From Verrucomicrobiota bacterium (GTDB lineage: Bacteria > Verrucomicrobiota > Verrucomicrobiia > Opitutales > Opitutaceae), in NCBI GenBank assembly GCA_016871595.1, contig VHCY01000006.1, forward strand, positions 1 to 50,864: 50,864 nt of DNA. Reading direction: 5' to 3'. The notes under the pieces are model-generated. The model saw only the letters and a list, made by a program, of their open reading frames with translations, searched no databases and had not been told where the DNA came from. Shown here one piece after another: positions 37,051-44,811 of this stretch (positions are counted from its first letter, which is position 1; each line of letters begins with the position of its first letter). Made by a program: the position numbers and the translations under genes.

Positions 37051-37581
37051 TCAAGCGCGGAGATTGCCGCCGGGCGCGGTCAGGACCTCCTCGAGTTCGA
37101 TCCGCAGCGGGCGGCCGGGGGCGCAATCCGCCTTCAGCGCCACGAAGCCGTCGCGGTGCCGGTCAAAGAGGGGCCAGAGGGCCTGGCGGTCAGTGTCGGG
37201 GAGCGGCAGGGCGTCGATCGCGGCGCGGGAGAAGAAGGCGAACCGGCCCTCGTCAATGGGCGGTGGGAGCGCGCGCAGGGGCACGCGGCAGCGGAAGAGG
37301 AACATCAGCCAATGGGCGTGGCCCTCGTAGGCCTTCTCCGCGATCATCGCGAACAGGTGGAAATCCGCCGTCGCGACGCGATGGCCGGTCTCCTCGAAGG
37401 TTTCCCGGACGGCGCACTCGAAGGGGGATTCCCCCCGCGCGGTCTCCAGCTTGCCCCCGATCGGGCTCCACACGCCCAGGTTGGGCGCCTTGGCCCGCAG
37501 CATCAGCAGCAGTTCCCCGGCCTCGTTCTCGAGGAAAACCAGGACGGCGAGTTTGTGGGCCAGCGGGGCAGGGGAGGACAT
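37051..37581 (-). CDS. Nudix hydrolase
   Basis: A 176-residue pyrophosphohydrolase. The Nudix box spans GGKLETARGESPFECAVRE and continues TFEETGHR. Compared with the consensus, two extra residues lie between the leading Gly and the first Glu, while the REx2EExG core is intact. The N-terminal strand HKLAVLVFLENEAGELLLML and the VWSPIGGK approach are normal. The substrate (oxidised nucleotide, sugar nucleotide or other) cannot be predicted. The ATG at 37581 is chosen; a longer frame up to 37953 runs across the divergent gene and has no homology. Confidence 0.88.
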   Translation of the reverse strand: MSSPAPLAHKLAVLVFLENEAGELLLMLRAKAPNLGVWSPIGGKLETARGESPFECAVRETFEETGHRVATADFHLFAMIAEKAYEGHAHWLMFLFRCRVPLRALPPPIDEGRFAFFSRAAIDALPLPDTDRQALWPLFDRHRDGFVALKADCAPGRPLRIELEEVLTAPGGNLRA

Positions 37582-37589
37582 ATGCCGCG

Positions 37590-37631
37590 AAAAGTTTAAG
37601 CGTGACCCCGGCTTGGGGGCGCTCAACTTTT
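37590..37631. other. A/T-flanked hairpin in the divergent spacer
   Basis: AAAAGTT (37590-37596) pairs with AACTTTT (37625-37631). Between them GCG/CGC and CCCC/GGGG segments can extend the stem around a short loop. The right side runs into TTTTTT just 3 bp before the GTG of the next gene. It looks like a terminator or attenuator placed in a 55-bp divergent promoter region. It may block read-through into the pilus-type locus or expose its start; the role is speculative. Confidence 0.35.
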
Positions 37632-37636
37632 TTCCG

Positions 37637-38239
37637 GTGCTCCGCCTCACCCGCGTTCTCGCCTGGGTCCTCGCGCTTCCGTGGGCCGCGGCCGCCCCGG
37701 GCCCCGCGCCGGCCGTCGAGGTGATGAACCTGCGCACCAGCCAGGTGCGTCCGGCCAATGGCGGCCCCGCGTGGCTGGAGACGACCCTGGCGCTCAACGT
37801 GCGGCCGGCGGGCGGCGGGCCCTCGCCGGTGGTCTCGGCGGTGCGGGTCGCCCTCCTGATGGCCTTCGAGCTCCCGGCTCCTGCCGGCGGCCCCCGCCGG
37901 ACACAGGCGTACGCGGCCGCGTTGGAGTGCGTCGCCCTCGAGCCCGGGCGCACGGAGGTGCGGTTCTACCTGCCCCCGGAAATCCTCAAACGGGACCAGA
38001 TCCGTACGGACCCCAAATTTTGGGGGGTCGAACTGACCGCGGGAGGCGAGGCGCTCCCCGCCGCGCGCACGGCGTACTCCGCCAACCTCGGCACGCCCGC
38101 CGCGCGGACGGATTTCCAGCGGCGCTGGGCGGCAGCAGCGGCCGCGAACGACGGGATCCTGCAGCCCCAGCATCTCACGCCTTTCGCGCTGGAGTACCCG
38201 CGTTCGACGCCTTCCGTCGTCCGCCGAGAACCGCGCTGA
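37637..38239 (+). CDS. Secreted protein of pilus-type locus, possible Amuc_1102 counterpart
   Basis: 200 residues from a GTG at 37637. The N-terminus MLRLTRVLAWVLALPWAAAAP is a signal peptide. The remainder alternates beta-strand-like segments (VEVMNLRTSQVRPANGGPAW, TEVRFYLPPEILKRD, FWGVELTAGGEAL) and suggests one compact beta-rich domain, then a polar tail. I recognise no catalytic motif. It is encoded directly before the PilM-PilN fusion (74-bp gap). Its place matches that of Amuc_1102 in the Akkermansia locus. That correspondence is by position and general character only. Confidence 0.6.
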   Translation: MLRLTRVLAWVLALPWAAAAPGPAPAVEVMNLRTSQVRPANGGPAWLETTLALNVRPAGGGPSPVVSAVRVALLMAFELPAPAGGPRRTQAYAAALECVALEPGRTEVRFYLPPEILKRDQIRTDPKFWGVELTAGGEALPAARTAYSANLGTPAARTDFQRRWAAAAAANDGILQPQHLTPFALEYPRSTPSVVRREPR

Positions 38240-38313
38240 AGGTTCGCCGTAACCATAATACGCTTGCCGCGTCTCGCCCCATTTGAAATCGCCTTACTCC
38301 TTCTTGCCCAATT

Positions 38314-40062
38314 ATGCGCCCCCCCCGCATCCTCGCCGTTGATGTCGGCGCCGGCCACGTCGCCTGCGGGGTGTTTTCCGTCGGCGCGTCGGGCCGGCTG
38401 GTGCTGCAGCAGTTCGCGCTGGAGCCGCACAGCCCCGATCCCGCGCACGACAACCGTTGGTCGCTGGAGGTGGCGCAGTCCCTGGGTGCGATCGTCGCCC
38501 GCCGCCGCCTCGGGGGCCTCGCCGCCCTCGCGGTTCCCGGGCACCTGGCGCTGACCAAGTTCATCAAGACGCCCTCCGTCGCGAAGGAGAAGCGGGGCCG
38601 GATCGTCGCCTTCGAGGCCGCCGAGAACATCCCCCACGCGCTCGAGGAGGTCGTCTGGGACCACGCCGTGATCGCGGACGACGGCTTCGACCTCGAGGTG
38701 CTGCTCACCGCGGTGAAGTTCGAGGCGATGCAGGCGCTCTGCACGGCGGCCGACGCCGCCGGCTTCCCGGTGGAGCGCGCCACGCCCGCCGGGGTCGCGC
38801 TGTACCACGCCTTCCGGCACACGCACCCGCAGCAGGCCGAGCCGGTGATCGTCGCCAACGTGGGCGCGCGCACCACCACGCTGCTCTTCGCGGAGGGCGA
38901 GCGCTTCTCGCTCCGCAGCCTGGGGCTGGCGGGCAACGCGGTCACCCAGGCCATCGCCGACGAGTTGCGCATCGATTTCGCCTCCGCGGAGACGCTCAAG
39001 CTGCAGGTCCTCACCGGGCAGACCGACCTTCCGGCCAACTCGCCCTCGCGCGCGGCGGTGCAGCGTGCGGCGGCCACCTTCTGCTCCCGGCTGCAGCTCG
39101 AGATCACCCGCTCGGCCGTAAATCACCGGCGGCACACGGGCGCGAGTCCCGCGGTCGCCGTGTACCTGACGGGTGGCGGGTCGTTGCTCGCCGAGCTTCC
39201 CGCCGTTCTCGCCGAAAAGCTGCGGCTGCCGGTCGAGCGCCTCGAGGTCCTGCGCCAAGTGGATGTCGCCGCGGATGCCCGGGCGGGCGGCGCCGAGAAT
39301 TCCGCCGCCGTGCTCGCGGACCTCGTCGGCCTCGCCACCCGGCTGGTCAACCCCGGCGAGCAGGAGCCCAGCCTGCTGCCGCCCGCGCTCACCCGGGCGC
39401 TGGCCTTCCGCAAGCGCCAGCCGAGGCTGCTCGCCGCCGCCGCCGCCGCGACCCTCGCCTTCGCGCCCCCCGCCTATTTCTATCACCACGTCACCCGCGG
39501 TCTCCAGGAACAGGTTTCCCGGTACGACGGGCGGCTCATGCCGTTGCGCTCGGTGCAGAACCGCAATGATGGCAACCTCCGGCAGATCGCCGAGGCGGGG
39601 CGCCAGATCGCCGCCCTCAAGGGGGCTTACGAGACCAAGGCCAATTGGGTGAACTTCCTCGCCGGGCTCCAAGAGCGGCTGGTCCAGATCGAGGACGTCT
39701 GGCTCGACCGCCTCCAGGTGCAGCGCCCGCCCGTGGAGGAGACCGCCCTCGCGGACGCCCCCCCGCCCCCGGAGGAGCCCGCGCCGGCCGGCCAAGCCCC
39801 CGCTCCCGCCGCCGCGGTGGAGCCCCCGCCCGCGCCCAAGGGCCCGCCCGTCCGCCTCGCCCTGAGCGGGCGACTGCTCGACGTGAAGAACCCGCAGTCG
39901 AAGGTCAGCCCGGAGTCGATCGAGCGGGTGAAGCGACTGCTGGCCGGTTTCGCCGGCTCGCCGTTCGTGACCGCGGTGGAGAACGAGCGCTTCGACACGA
40001 GCCAGAACGGCATTCTGCGCTTTGATTTCACGCTGGTGATCAACCCGCGGCAGACCCTCTGA
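38314..40062 (+). CDS. PilM-PilN fusion: actin-like ATPase joined to bitopic membrane subunit
   Basis: 582 residues with two type IV pilus platform components in one chain. Residues 1-~345 are PilM/FtsA-like, with phosphate-1 loop LAVDVGAGHVACGVF (7-21), phosphate-2 VIVANVGARTTTLLF (178-192) and adenosine motif YLTGGGSLLAEL (284-295). Residues 352-357 (PSLLPP) resemble the INLLP motif by which PilN tails dock in PilM. A transmembrane helix follows (~371-388), then a coiled segment, VWLDRLQVQ, a Pro/Ala-rich loop and a PilN-type ferredoxin-like domain (RLALSGRLLDV to FDFTLVIN). The start ATG is at 38314. The next gene follows after 9 bp. Confidence 0.85.
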   Translation: MRPPRILAVDVGAGHVACGVFSVGASGRLVLQQFALEPHSPDPAHDNRWSLEVAQSLGAIVARRRLGGLAALAVPGHLALTKFIKTPSVAKEKRGRIVAFEAAENIPHALEEVVWDHAVIADDGFDLEVLLTAVKFEAMQALCTAADAAGFPVERATPAGVALYHAFRHTHPQQAEPVIVANVGARTTTLLFAEGERFSLRSLGLAGNAVTQAIADELRIDFASAETLKLQVLTGQTDLPANSPSRAAVQRAAATFCSRLQLEITRSAVNHRRHTGASPAVAVYLTGGGSLLAELPAVLAEKLRLPVERLEVLRQVDVAADARAGGAENSAAVLADLVGLATRLVNPGEQEPSLLPPALTRALAFRKRQPRLLAAAAAATLAFAPPAYFYHHVTRGLQEQVSRYDGRLMPLRSVQNRNDGNLRQIAEAGRQIAALKGAYETKANWVNFLAGLQERLVQIEDVWLDRLQVQRPPVEETALADAPPPPEEPAPAGQAPAPAAAVEPPPAPKGPPVRLALSGRLLDVKNPQSKVSPESIERVKRLLAGFAGSPFVTAVENERFDTSQNGILRFDFTLVINPRQTL

Positions 40063-40071
40063 GCGCCCCCG

Positions 40072-41103
40072 ATGAACTGGTACCGTCACTATCCGGGATT
40101 TGCGATCGGCCTCACGCTCTGCGGGCTGGTCGCCGCGGGGGAGATCGCGTTGGGCGTGGAGCGGTGGATGGCCTCCCGCGCCGAGGCGACCCGGCTGCAG
40201 CAGCGCCGCGCCGAGCTTGAGGGGATGGGCCAGCTCAATCCCGCGCCGACGCGCGAGGTGGCGGCCGCGATCGAGGCCGACCTCGCCCGGGCGCAGGCCG
40301 CGTTGGCGTCGATGAAGGCGGAACTTTCCGGTCAGCCGGCCGCGACCGAGAAGCTGCGCGCGGCCAAGGTGCCCGCCGCGCGGACGGACGCGTTCTTTGA
40401 CCTCGCGACGTACGTGGAGCGGGTCAAGGAGGCGGCCGCCAAGGCCGGCGTGCAGCTCCGCCCGGAGGCGGCCCGGGCCGGCTTCGCGCAGTACGCGAAC
40501 GAGGGTCCCGAGACGGACCGCATCGAGCCCGTCTTCCGCCAGCGCCAACTGGCCGAGCACCTGATGAACCTCCTGCTCGAGGCCCGTCCCGAGGCGATCC
40601 TCGCGGTCCGGCGGGAACGTCCCCGGACGAAGGCCGAACGCGAGGCGGAGGCGCAGGCGATCGCCAACGGCCAACCGCCGCCGGCCCCGGAAGGAGGCGA
40701 CGGCCCCGACTTCTTCGCGCTGGATCCCCGGGGCAGCGCGCGCGTCCCCGGCTTCGTGGAGACCAGCGCCTTCCGGCTGACCTTCCAAGGTGAGACCGCC
40801 GCGCTCCGCCAGTTCCTGAACCGGCTCGCCGCCTTCGAGCTGCCGTTCGTGGTTCGCGAGATCGAGGTCGAGCCGGTGAGCGCCGAGGATGCCGCGGCGG
40901 ACGCCCCCGTGGCCGCTCCGGTGGTCGCGCTGCCGAACGCCGCGCCCGCGGCCCGCGAGCCGTCGCCCGCCCTCGCCGCCAAGGGGCCCGTGCAGACCCC
41001 GTTGGTGCCGAAATCAACCTCCCGCTTCTCCGTCACGGTGGAGCACCTTGAGCTCCTCACCCCGCCGCCCGCCGAGGGCGCCGCGGAGGCGGCCAACCCC
41101 TGA
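40072..41103 (+). CDS. PilO-like membrane protein, Amuc_1100 family
   Basis: 343 residues, bitopic. A short cytoplasmic start (MNWYRHYPG) is followed by one transmembrane helix (~10-30), a coiled-coil stretch (VERWMASRAEATRLQQRRAE) and periplasmic domains. Recognisable parts are NPAPTREVAAAIEADLARAQ, VPAARTDAFFDLATYVERVK, AEHLMNLLLEARPEAI and the late FRLTFQGETAALRQFLNRLA, followed by VVREIEVEPV. The layout follows Amuc_1100 of Akkermansia, a PilO-like envelope protein, including the long Ala/Pro linker before the final strand FSVTVEHLELL. It would pair with the PilN part of the upstream fusion. The identification rests on architecture and locus order. Confidence 0.78.
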   Translation: MNWYRHYPGFAIGLTLCGLVAAGEIALGVERWMASRAEATRLQQRRAELEGMGQLNPAPTREVAAAIEADLARAQAALASMKAELSGQPAATEKLRAAKVPAARTDAFFDLATYVERVKEAAAKAGVQLRPEAARAGFAQYANEGPETDRIEPVFRQRQLAEHLMNLLLEARPEAILAVRRERPRTKAEREAEAQAIANGQPPPAPEGGDGPDFFALDPRGSARVPGFVETSAFRLTFQGETAALRQFLNRLAAFELPFVVREIEVEPVSAEDAAADAPVAAPVVALPNAAPAAREPSPALAAKGPVQTPLVPKSTSRFSVTVEHLELLTPPPAEGAAEAANP

Positions 41104-41119
41104 CCCGGCACCCCGTCGC

Positions 41120-41992
41120 ATGGCCGCCCTCCCCAGCGAAAAAATCTACCTCGGACTTGCCCTGCTGGTCGTCGCCGGCTCCGCCGCCGGCTTTGGCACG
41201 CTGGTGCTGCGGCAGGAACACGCCGACGCGGTGCCGCTGCCCGCGGTGCAGTTGAGCGAGGAGCTCTACGCCGCGAAAGCCGTCGCCGCGCCCCCCGTGA
41301 AGGTCGAGGCGTGGTCCGCCCCGGCCCCGCAGACCCGCGGCCGGGAGTGGGTCTACGACGCTTTCTCGCCCCCCGAGATCTATTACAACAGCCGTTCACG
41401 GCAGTTTTCGGTCAAACCGCCCGCGAGCCTGGTCGAGGGTGACGCGTCCGCGCCGTTCGGGCTCGAGCTGGTCGGAGTGCGGCCGGAGCCCTTCCGCCTC
41501 CAGTTGATCGGCTACGTGGGCGCCGCCGGCAATTGGCGCGGCACCTTCCAGAACACCCGGACCGGCGAGGTGTTCCTTGCCGCCGCCGGGCGCCGTCTGC
41601 CGACCCTTGGACTCACCATCCGGAGCCTCGACGTCGGGAGCCAGCCCGTGGCCGTCGCCGAGAGCATGACCACCCGCCAGCGCGTCGCCTCGGCCGTGGT
41701 GCGCGATGAGCAGTCCGGGCGCGACGTCACGCTGACGCACCGCGAGCGCGTCTACACCGGCACTTTGTTCGCCTTTGTCGCGGCGCCGGGGCAGTCCGCG
41801 ACCCGCGAGGTCCGGTCCGGTGATTCCTTCAAGCTGGGCGAGGCCACCTACCGGATCGAGAAGATCGAGGCGACGCCACCCTCGGTCGAAGTGCTGAAGG
41901 AGGCCGCGAGCCTTTCCCAGCCCGACCGGCGGATTTTGCTGCCCCGCGAACCCGAGGCCCCCGAGGAGGGGAACCCCGTGCCGACCTCCTGA
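41120..41992 (+). CDS. PilP/GspC-like membrane protein, possible Amuc_1099 counterpart
   Basis: 290 residues with an N-terminal transmembrane helix (~9-30, LGLALLVVAGSAAGFGTLVL) and a periplasmic body. Two stretches look like homology-region domains of PilP/GspC. The first is FRLQLIGYVG to TFQNTRTGEVFLAAAGRRLP with LGLTIRSLDV; the second is TLTHRERVYTGTLFAFVA to SGDSFKLGEATYRIEKIE. In pilus and type II systems such domains link the inner-membrane platform to the secretin. It lies 16 bp after the PilO-like gene and 29 bp before the secretin gene. ATG 41120 is the only start that leaves the membrane helix at the N-terminus. Confidence 0.72.
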   Translation: MAALPSEKIYLGLALLVVAGSAAGFGTLVLRQEHADAVPLPAVQLSEELYAAKAVAAPPVKVEAWSAPAPQTRGREWVYDAFSPPEIYYNSRSRQFSVKPPASLVEGDASAPFGLELVGVRPEPFRLQLIGYVGAAGNWRGTFQNTRTGEVFLAAAGRRLPTLGLTIRSLDVGSQPVAVAESMTTRQRVASAVVRDEQSGRDVTLTHRERVYTGTLFAFVAAPGQSATREVRSGDSFKLGEATYRIEKIEATPPSVEVLKEAASLSQPDRRILLPREPEAPEEGNPVPTS

Positions 41993-42021
41993 CCCTTTCC
42001 CCGCCAATCCTTTCCTCTGCA

Positions 42022-44793
42022 ATGAATACCCGCCCCGTCCCCGTGTCCCTGTTCGTCGCGCTGGCCGCCGCCCTTTGCTGCTTGGCTCCCGTCGCGCGCG
42101 ATGTCCGGGCGCAAACCCCCACGGACACCAAGATCCGCCTGATGGCCGAGGCGCTCCGCGCGCGTGACGCAGGGGATCTGGCAGCGGCTCAGGAGGCCCT
42201 CGCCCGGCTCGCGGCGCTCAGCCCCGATGACCGAGCGGTGCAGCGGCTCCGGGCCGAGGTCGAGGCCCAGGCCCGCGCCCGTCCCGCCGCCACCCCGGTC
42301 GCGGCGGCGCCGGCGCGAACGGCCCCGGCGATGGTCGAGGTGCGCATCCCGGATCCGGCCCAACCGCCCCCGCCGTCCGCCCCGAGCCCGGAGCAGGAGG
42401 CCGAGGCCCTCGCTCGCGCGGAGACCGCCCGCCTGGAGCAGCTTGTCGCCACCGCGCAGACGCAGCTCTCCACCGCCCGCACGCAGGCCCGCGGGGGCCG
42501 CTACGAGGAGGCCATCACCACGGTGGACGCCGCCATCGCGGCGCTGCCCGCCAACCCGGTCACTCAGAAGGTCGCCGGCGACCTCCGGGCCGAGAAGGCC
42601 TCCGCCCTGCTCGACCGCGCCCAGGCGTTGGTCCGCGGTGGAGACATCGCCGGGGCGCGCGCCGCGATGATCGCCCACGATCAGCTGGCCAGCCCGAACG
42701 CCCGCGCCGCCGGGATCGAACGCCAGATCGCGCGCGCCGAGACGCGGCCGCTGGCGGCCGGCGTCGATCCGGCCTTCGTCTCCGACCGTGCCGCCACCGC
42801 CCAGCTCATCGCGAAGGGTCGGGCCCAGTACGTCGCGGGCGACTTGGATGGGGCGCAGGAGACCTTCCGCGGCATCGAGGCGCAGGAACCCGACAACACC
42901 GTCGCCAAGGGTTTCCTCCTCCGGATCGCCGAGGAGAAGACCGAGATGGGCGCGCTGAACCGCGAGAAGACCCGCGCCCAGTTGCTCGAGGAGGTCGCGA
43001 AGAGCTGGCAGCGCCCCGGGATTTACCAGGAGCGCCCCCGCGAGGCCGATCGTGCGGCCGCCGTCGGCCCGCTCGCCCAGAAGCTTTCCCAGATCACGCT
43101 GCCGGCGGTCAGCTGGACCCGGGCCCCGATCGGTGACGTGGTCGCCGCCCTGAGCGCGATCTCCGAGGAGTTCGACAACTCTGGCACCCCGGGCGCCAAG
43201 GGCGTCAACGTCGTCCTCATCGACACCAGCAACAAGAACCCCCTGGTCACGCTCACCCTGCGCAACGCCACCCTCAAGCGGGTCCTCGATTTCGTCACCG
43301 AGGCCGTCGGCTACCAGTACGAGGTGCAGGCCGACGCGGTGGTGGTCCGCCCGGGCGGCGAGACCACGACGCTCGAGACCCAGTTCTTCCCGGTCACCCG
43401 CGCCACGGTGCTGCGGATGACCGGCATCACCAGCGCGGCCTCCGCCACCGCTTCCCGCGAGGGTGGGGCGGCGGGCGAGGCCGAGTCCGCGGCGCCCGGC
43501 GGCGAGGCCGCCGCGATGAAGGCCTTTCTCCAACAGGCTGGTGTCAGCTTCACCGTCGAGGGCAGCTCGCTCGCCTATGACGGGTCCGCGATCCTCGTGA
43601 CCCAGACCGCGCGCAACAACGAGCGCATCCGCAACATCCTCGCCCGTTACAACGACGTCCGCCAGGTCGAGATCGAGGCCAAGTTTATGGAGGTGCAGGA
43701 GGGGGCGCTCGAGGAGCTCGGGGTCACCTGGAACCTGAACCGCCGCGGCATCGCCCGCGTCAACCCGTCCACCGGCGCGCCCGTGCTCGACGTGAATGGC
43801 CGCCAGATCTTCGACCCGCAGGAGACCTATACCAGCGCCGGGGTCACCCGCCCCCTGGTCGGCGCCTTCCCGAGCACCTCGAACGCGAACGCGCTCGTCA
43901 TCAAGGATCCCGCGATCTCTCTGTCGGAAACCGATCCGAACCAGACGCAGGGCCAGTTGCGGGTTCCGGTCTCGCCCACCGGCGTGCCCGGCAGCGTCCA
44001 GCTGGCGGCCACGGCCAACGCCCTCGCGAACATCGTCGGCTTCGTGGGTGAGTTCGATGTCAGCGCGGCGGTCCGCGCCCTCTCGCAGAAGCAGGGCACC
44101 GACCTGCTCAGCTCGCCCAAACTGACGGTGCTCTCCGGCAACCCCGCGAACATCACCGTCGCCCAGGAACTGCGCTACCCGCAGAGCTACGGCGAAATCC
44201 AGAGCCAGGTCGGCACCGGCGCGGTCGCCGGCGGCGCGGCCGGCGTGACGATCACCGCCGGGACGCCGCAGGAGTTCACCGCCCGCAATGTCGGCGTGGA
44301 ACTCAAGGTGACGCCCACCGTGGAGGAGGACGACTACAGCATCAGCCTCGACCTGAACCCCCGGGTCACCGAGTTCGAGGGCTTCGTCGAGTACGGCGGC
44401 CCCAGCGTCGCCATCTCGGGCACCACCACGGTCACCGTGCCGCCGGGCTTCTACCAGCCGATCTTCTCGGTGCGCGACATCTCGACCAAAGTCACGATCT
44501 GGGACGGCGCGACGCTCGTGATGGGCGGCCTGACCCGGGAGGAGGTCAAGAAGGTGAATGACAAGATCCCGTTCTTCGGGGACCTGCCGCTCGTGGGCCG
44601 GCTCTTTCGCTCGAAGGGCGAGAGCGCCCAGAAGCGCAACCTGCTGATCTTCGTGACGGCCAACCTCGTCAGCCCGGGTGGGTCGCCCAAGAAGCAGAAC
44701 CTCAAGAGCACGCCCGCCAACTCGCTCTTCCAGAACCCGACGATCGTGACCCCGGCCAGCGCCGAGCCGCGCACCCGCAGCAGCGCGAAGTAA
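42022..44793 (+). CDS. Secretin (PilQ/GspD-like outer-membrane channel) with N-terminal TPR-like region
   Basis: 923 residues. A signal peptide (VSLFVALAAALCCLAPVARDVRA) is followed by a ~280-residue helical, TPR-like region (AAQEALARLAALSPDDRAVQ, GRAQYVAGDLDGAQETFRGI). N-domains follow (ITLPAVSWTRAPIGDVVAAL, LRNATLKRVLDFVTEAVGYQ, RNNERIRNILARYNDVRQVE). The secretin core runs from KFMEVQEGALEELGVTWNL to the C-terminal LVMGGLTREEVKKVNDKIP and PFFGDLPLVGRLFRSK. It should form the outer-membrane ring of the pilus or secretion machine encoded upstream. The last ~50 residues are a polar extension. The giant Ig-repeat gene begins 18 bp after its stop. Confidence 0.92.
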   Translation: MNTRPVPVSLFVALAAALCCLAPVARDVRAQTPTDTKIRLMAEALRARDAGDLAAAQEALARLAALSPDDRAVQRLRAEVEAQARARPAATPVAAAPARTAPAMVEVRIPDPAQPPPPSAPSPEQEAEALARAETARLEQLVATAQTQLSTARTQARGGRYEEAITTVDAAIAALPANPVTQKVAGDLRAEKASALLDRAQALVRGGDIAGARAAMIAHDQLASPNARAAGIERQIARAETRPLAAGVDPAFVSDRAATAQLIAKGRAQYVAGDLDGAQETFRGIEAQEPDNTVAKGFLLRIAEEKTEMGALNREKTRAQLLEEVAKSWQRPGIYQERPREADRAAAVGPLAQKLSQITLPAVSWTRAPIGDVVAALSAISEEFDNSGTPGAKGVNVVLIDTSNKNPLVTLTLRNATLKRVLDFVTEAVGYQYEVQADAVVVRPGGETTTLETQFFPVTRATVLRMTGITSAASATASREGGAAGEAESAAPGGEAAAMKAFLQQAGVSFTVEGSSLAYDGSAILVTQTARNNERIRNILARYNDVRQVEIEAKFMEVQEGALEELGVTWNLNRRGIARVNPSTGAPVLDVNGRQIFDPQETYTSAGVTRPLVGAFPSTSNANALVIKDPAISLSETDPNQTQGQLRVPVSPTGVPGSVQLAATANALANIVGFVGEFDVSAAVRALSQKQGTDLLSSPKLTVLSGNPANITVAQELRYPQSYGEIQSQVGTGAVAGGAAGVTITAGTPQEFTARNVGVELKVTPTVEEDDYSISLDLNPRVTEFEGFVEYGGPSVAISGTTTVTVPPGFYQPIFSVRDISTKVTIWDGATLVMGGLTREEVKKVNDKIPFFGDLPLVGRLFRSKGESAQKRNLLIFVTANLVSPGGSPKKQNLKSTPANSLFQNPTIVTPASAEPRTRSSAK

Positions 44794-44811
44794 CCCGCCC
44801 CGCCGCCCGCC

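Noticed and set aside
37966-40788. A 940-codon open frame on the minus strand opposite the PilM-PilN and PilO-like genes
   Set aside because: Same artefact: it spans several genes that have clear motifs on the plus strand and itself shows no motif or signal peptide.
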